Source: Caulobacterales bacterium (GTDB lineage Bacteria > Pseudomonadota > Alphaproteobacteria > Caulobacterales > Caulobacteraceae). Taken from it: a stretch of 8,755 bases of DNA. Of the stretch, positions 5,718-8,755 are shown one piece after another. The notes under the pieces are model-generated. The model did not search any database. It had not been told where the DNA came from and saw nothing but the letters and a program-made list of their open reading frames with translations. The first letter of the stretch is position 1. Every line of letters starts with the position of its first letter. The position numbers and the translations under genes were made by a program. The stretch spans positions 1 through 8,755 of the forward strand of contig CANKEA010000040.1 in the NCBI GenBank assembly GCA_947480815.1, read 5' to 3'.

Positions 5718-6902
5718 ATGCGACGGATCGGCCGAATTTTGGCAGTAGCGATGGTAATGCTGCTGGCACCCAGCCTAGTCGCCGCTAAGGCACGCTATGC
5801 TGTCAAGACAATCGGAGACGTCGTCCAACTGCGTGACAATAAGGCTGACGTCATCGTCTCCGTCCTGACGCCGGTCAGCAACGCCTACGAGATGGTGGTC
5901 AAGGGCGAAAATGTGATCCGCATGCCGATCAAGTCGGTCGACGACATGCGCGCCCGGCCTGGCCTCAACGGCATCCCACTGCTTGCGCCCTTCGCAAACC
6001 GCCTCGACCAGACCGCTTTTTTCGCCAACGGCCGCAAATACAATTTTGACCTTGAACAAGAGACCGTGCGCGGCCCCATTCCGATCCACGGCTATGTTAC
6101 CGGCGCAAACGCATGGAAGGTCGTGGAAGCCAAGGCAGACGCGAAGAGCGCCTGGGTCACCAGCCGGCTAGAATTCTACCGTAACCCACTCTACATGGCC
6201 CAGTTTCCCTTCGCGCATACCCTGACGATGACCTATCGCGTCAGTGATGGCGGCCTTGAGGTGCACACGCGTATCGACAACCTGAGCATCGAACCGATGC
6301 CGGTCTCCATCGGCTTCCATCCGTACTTCCAGCTGACCGACTCCAACCGCAAGGATTGGACGATTAACGTCGGAGCTAAAACCAATTGGCTGCTTGCTCC
6401 GACCAAGGTGCCAACCGGCGAAACCCAGAGCTCGGATGCTTTCTTCGGCGGCGACCATCATCAAGTCCCCCTCAGCCGTTTCGCCGACCGCACGCTCGAC
6501 GACGTATTCACTGACCTCGAGCGTGACGCCAATGGGCGGGCTTCGGTCAGCCTCAGCGGCGCTCATCAGCACCTGACAGTAACCGTGGGGCCAAAGTTCA
6601 AGGCTGTGCTGGTTTATTCGACGATCGCCCCACCACCCCCACCGGCTGTGCCAGCGCCTGGTACGCCGCCACGCCCTCAGGCACCAGCAGCGGTACCCGT
6701 GAGCGTCGGACCGCCGATCCCGTTGAGCGCAAAGAATACGGCACCGGCCCCACCTGAACGCGGATTTGTCGCCTTCGAGCCGATGGTCGGTATCACCGAT
6801 GCGATGAACCTGGCGCAGAAGGGGCTCTACAAGGAATTGCAGAGCGTCCCTCCTGGCGGGGTCTGGGAAGAAAGCTTTTGGGTCCGACCTACAGGCTACT
6901 GA
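5718..6902 (+). CDS. Secreted aldose 1-epimerase (mutarotase, GalM superfamily) with a proline-rich insert
   Basis: The 394-residue product should interconvert the alpha and beta anomers of an aldose, acting in the periplasm. A signal peptide is clear (MRRIGR, hydrophobic 7-20, likely cut after VAA at 23). Mutarotase landmarks occur in order: PFANRLDQ with Asn94-Arg95 in the sugar pocket, PIHGYV with His124, SIGFHPYFQL with catalytic His201, LDDVF with Asp261-Asp262, and FVAFEPMVG with the likely catalytic Glu354. The usual DAMN and PPGG features follow near the C-terminus. Unusual is a stretch of about 43 residues (305-347) very rich in Pro and Ala, inserted just after the VLVYST strand and just before the catalytic-Glu strand. 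It keeps the frame and leaves both catalytic residues in place. The family is normally about 340-380 residues, so the insert explains the length. The start at 5718 is supported by GGGGAG and the signal peptide; the frame stays open upstream without coding character. Substrate is unknown, though the divergent aldose dehydrogenase is suggestive. Confidence 0.9.
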   Translation: MRRIGRILAVAMVMLLAPSLVAAKARYAVKTIGDVVQLRDNKADVIVSVLTPVSNAYEMVVKGENVIRMPIKSVDDMRARPGLNGIPLLAPFANRLDQTAFFANGRKYNFDLEQETVRGPIPIHGYVTGANAWKVVEAKADAKSAWVTSRLEFYRNPLYMAQFPFAHTLTMTYRVSDGGLEVHTRIDNLSIEPMPVSIGFHPYFQLTDSNRKDWTINVGAKTNWLLAPTKVPTGETQSSDAFFGGDHHQVPLSRFADRTLDDVFTDLERDANGRASVSLSGAHQHLTVTVGPKFKAVLVYSTIAPPPPPAVPAPGTPPRPQAPAAVPVSVGPPIPLSAKNTAPAPPERGFVAFEPMVGITDAMNLAQKGLYKELQSVPPGGVWEESFWVRPTGY

Positions 6903-6930
6903 CCCTTGCTGTGTCCGGACGCTGAAATCG

Positions 6931-6943
6931 CATCATTATGATG
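6931..6943. repeat. 13-base palindrome CATCATTATGATG before the TPR/oxygenase gene
   Basis: CATCAT and ATGATG flank a single T in the 103-base gap between the epimerase stop and the next gene. Its first nine bases are identical to 5295-5303 in the receptor's upstream region. It may be an operator for the same regulator, or a coincidence of AT-rich triplets. No T-run follows, so it is not a terminator. Confidence 0.35.
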
Positions 6944-6969
6944 GGCGCTTGCACCACAGCTAGTTGGTC

Positions 6970-7008
6970 CACCGTGGTTTCTAGGTGTCCAGGAGCCTGG
7001 CCACGGTG
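6970..7008 (+). promoter_or_regulatory. Hairpin enclosing the ribosome-binding site and GTG start of the TPR/oxygenase gene
   Basis: CACCGTGG (6970-6977) is exactly complementary to CCACGGTG (7001-7008), and the last three bases of the right arm are the preferred GTG start codon. The AGGAG at 6991-6995 lies in the loop and is itself part of a nested CCAGG-ag-CCTGG repeat (6989-7000). Folded, the mRNA would hide both site and start. This could limit translation until a ribosome or factor opens it. If translation instead begins at GTG 6985, the element is partly coding. Confidence 0.45.
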
Positions 7009-8484
7009 AACGGTCTTCTGCCCGAACAGGTTGCGCGTGCGCATTTGGCTGCAGGCCGGGCCAAAGAGGCGTTGCTCGCTATTGAGCCAGCAGCCAAGGT
7101 ACCTAATGCCTCGCATACGGTGCTCGACAGCTATGCGAATGCGCTAAGAGCCTTGGGTCGCGGCCATGACCGCCTAGCTGTACGTCGCCGCGCCGCCGTT
7201 GACTTTCCCGACAGTGGCGTCGCCTGGCACAATCTGGCGGCAGCACTCGGTGACCTGGGATCCTGGATCGAGGCGGGCCAGGCTTGTCAGAGGGCTTTCG
7301 CAGCGGGGCAAGACGCACCGGAAACCTGGCTGGTCTATTCCAGGGCCCTGGCCGGACAAAACCTGCTTGAAGCGGCCGGCGGGGCTCTGGACGAAGCCTT
7401 GCGACGCCGACCGGGCTATATCGATGCCCTCGCCCAAAAATCTAAGCTCATTTGGGCCATAACCAACGATGCCGACCAGGCCGCCGCTGTGTTTCCGGGT
7501 CATCCGACCTACCTGATCTACATCGCCGACACCTACCGGATCGCCGGACAGGCTGACCGCGCCCTGGCGCTCCTCAATGAAGGCACCCGCCGAGAGCCGA
7601 ACGATCTGAATTTGCAGCATGCGCTGGCGGGCGTAGCGCTTGACCAGGGCAAACTGGAACTGGCCACGACCGCTGCAGCGGCGGCCTTGAACTTGGCACC
7701 ATCGCATCCGGTATCCCTCGAAGCCTGGGCCTCCGCATGTCTGGCCAGCGGTCACATCAACGAGGCCTTTGCTGCGTCTGGTCGGCTGGTTGAAGTCCAG
7801 CCCTTCAGTCAGACAGCCCTTGCGCTTCACGCCACGACGGCGCGCCTGGCCGGAGCGCTCGACTACGATCGGCTCTATGATTACGAGCAGTTCGTCCGCA
7901 CCTACGATATTGCTGCGCCCTCAGGCTGGAACTCGGTCGACGCCTTTATGATCGATTTGGCCGCGGCACTGGCGAGCCTTCACACTATATCAGGCCAGCC
8001 CCCCGAACAGTCGCTCCGATTAGGCACACAAACGCCTGGCGACCTGCGCGCCTTCGACTTGCCGGCGCTGGACGGCTTCTTCGCCGCCGTCGATCCGTTG
8101 ATACGCGCCCATCTTACCGCATTGGGATCGGGCCAGGACCCTGTGCGGGCTCGGAATACAGGCGATTACGCAATGACCGGCTGTTGGTCGATCCGACTTG
8201 GAGCCGGTGGCCATCACGTCGATCACATTCATCCGCACGGTTGGTTATCCTCAGCCTTCTATGTGCAAGTTCCGCCTGAAACCGACGCTGATGATAGCCG
8301 GGAAGGCTGGCTTCAGTTCGGCCGGCCCAGCTATCGTGGCCTAGTTGGCCTCGAGCCCGCCCACTTCAAACGCCCAGTGCCCGGCAGGCTTGTGCTGTTT
8401 CCATCCTACATGTGGCACGGAACGATCCCGTTCACCTCGCCCGACCCTCGTATGACTATCGCGTTCGACCTGACCCCCGCCTAG
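7006..8484 (+). CDS. TPR protein with C-terminal putative 2OG-Fe(II) oxygenase domain
   Basis: The 492-residue product has no signal peptide and is probably cytoplasmic. Residues 1-270 are Ala/Leu-rich helical repeats of TPR type: visible units include LAAGRAKEALLAIEP (14-28), WHNLAAALGDLG, YIADTYRIAGQADRALALL (172-190) and HALAGVALDQGKLELA (205-220). From about 385 to the end is a double-stranded-beta-helix domain like the putative 2OG-Fe(II) oxygenase family (PF13759): HVDHIHPHGWLSSAFYVQVP with His407 and His409 near the metal site, PGRLVLFPSYMWHGTIPF with distal ligand His471, and Arg482 in PRMTIAFD, which would bind 2-oxoglutarate. Such enzymes may hydroxylate a protein or small molecule; the target is unknown. 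GTG at 7006 is chosen because AGGAG lies 10 bases upstream; GTG at 6985 is the only earlier start, since TAG at 6982 closes the frame. It follows the epimerase by 103 bases and precedes the next gene by 22, consistent with an operon. Confidence 0.85.
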   Translation: MNGLLPEQVARAHLAAGRAKEALLAIEPAAKVPNASHTVLDSYANALRALGRGHDRLAVRRRAAVDFPDSGVAWHNLAAALGDLGSWIEAGQACQRAFAAGQDAPETWLVYSRALAGQNLLEAAGGALDEALRRRPGYIDALAQKSKLIWAITNDADQAAAVFPGHPTYLIYIADTYRIAGQADRALALLNEGTRREPNDLNLQHALAGVALDQGKLELATTAAAAALNLAPSHPVSLEAWASACLASGHINEAFAASGRLVEVQPFSQTALALHATTARLAGALDYDRLYDYEQFVRTYDIAAPSGWNSVDAFMIDLAAALASLHTISGQPPEQSLRLGTQTPGDLRAFDLPALDGFFAAVDPLIRAHLTALGSGQDPVRARNTGDYAMTGCWSIRLGAGGHHVDHIHPHGWLSSAFYVQVPPETDADDSREGWLQFGRPSYRGLVGLEPAHFKRPVPGRLVLFPSYMWHGTIPFTSPDPRMTIAFDLTPA

Positions 8485-8506
8485 GTCCCCCATCCTGGAG
8501 TTCCTT

Positions 8507-8755
8507 ATGAAGCCCTCCCGTGCGCTGTTCGTCATTCCCACCCTACTTCTTGCCGCGACCGTCGCGATGGCTCAAACGCCGAGCCCGGGCTTGCCGCCCC
8601 TCGTAATTACAGCCCCACGCTACGATTCCTTCATCCTTGAAGTGGCTGTGGATCGTCCCGTCGCCCAGGCCTGGGCGCGTGTGGGCAAGTATTGCGCGAT
8701 CAGTCAGTGGCTGGGCGTGGCCTGCGAAATCACATCTGGCCGCGAGGGAGAAATC
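8507..8755 (+). CDS. Secreted SRPBCC-like protein, 3' end cut off by window edge
   Basis: Only the first 83 codons are present. GGAG lies 6 bases before the ATG, a textbook spacing. Residues 1-22 form a signal peptide (Lys2, hydrophobic 7-20, cleavage at AMA-QT). The mature part starts with a Pro-rich stretch, then ILEVAVDRPVAQAWARVGKY (43-62), followed by a Trp-containing stretch and CEITSGREGEI. The pattern of a beta strand, then pVAQAWARVgky, then W, resembles the start of START/polyketide-cyclase (SRPBCC) domains, which bind hydrophobic ligands. Cys63 and Cys73 could form a disulfide in the periplasm. The gene follows the TPR/oxygenase gene by 22 bases and is probably cotranscribed. The export signal is confident; the SRPBCC assignment is moderate because most of the domain is missing. 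A specific ligand or reaction cannot be given. Confidence 0.75.
   Translation, partial: MKPSRALFVIPTLLLAATVAMAQTPSPGLPPLVITAPRYDSFILEVAVDRPVAQAWARVGKYCAISQWLGVACEITSGREGEI

Noticed and set aside
6985..7005. GTG at 6985 as the start of the TPR/oxygenase gene
   Set aside because: No ribosome-binding site precedes it, whereas AGGAG precedes GTG 7006. The call remains open, as spacing at 7006 is slightly long.
7174..7830. Minus-strand reading frame of 218 codons
   Set aside because: It is antisense to the TPR region, where the plus frame shows regular TPR-type helices. Composition is that of a shadow frame.
1..8755. tRNA, rRNA, CRISPR array, insertion sequence, phage or defence genes
   Set aside because: No direct repeats with regular spacers, no transposase or integrase motifs, no terminal inverted repeats with target duplications, and no tRNA-like cloverleaf were recognised on either strand.

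Overview
This window looks like chromosomal DNA from a Gram-negative alphaproteobacterium. Caulobacteraceae (Caulobacter, Phenylobacterium or Asticcacaulis) is my best guess and Sphingomonadales the main alternative. The reasons are a moderately GC-rich composition by eye, a 903-residue TonB-dependent receptor whose plug is typical of those groups, and several secreted sugar-related proteins next to a TPR/2OG-oxygenase gene. The placement is an inference from style, not from a marker gene.

Layout. Bases 1-5201 are read leftward and bases 5718-8755 rightward, from a divergent intergenic region of 516 bp (5202-5717). On the minus strand the order of transcription is a TonB-dependent receptor (5201-2490), a strong Rho-independent terminator (2478-2448), a 133-bp leader with a second terminator-like hairpin, a secreted cytochrome c / PQQ-type aldose dehydrogenase fusion (2314-743), and a secreted metallo-beta-lactamase-fold hydrolase (746 to the left edge, incomplete). 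The last two overlap by ATGA and are probably translationally coupled. On the plus strand come a secreted aldose 1-epimerase (5718-6902), a TPR protein with a C-terminal 2OG-Fe(II) oxygenase domain (7006-8484), and the start of a secreted SRPBCC-like protein (8507 to the right edge, incomplete). No terminator is visible between the plus-strand genes, so they may form one operon.

How the genes could work together. The receptor would bring a ligand across the outer membrane. In the periplasm, the mutarotase would interconvert sugar anomers, and the PQQ enzyme would oxidise the aldose to a lactone and pass electrons to its own haem domain. The coupled MBL hydrolase might act on the product. The individual enzyme assignments are well supported by motifs. 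The joint pathway is a hypothesis.

The most notable non-coding signals are a set of palindromes in the divergent region, a 9-mer shared between two intergenic regions, a second terminator-like hairpin in the dehydrogenase leader, and a hairpin that encloses the ribosome-binding site and start codon of the TPR/oxygenase gene. I see no RNA genes, insertion sequences, CRISPR array, integrase or phage genes. I also see no clearly new defence or mobile system: this looks like a catabolic/transport locus with some unusual details.
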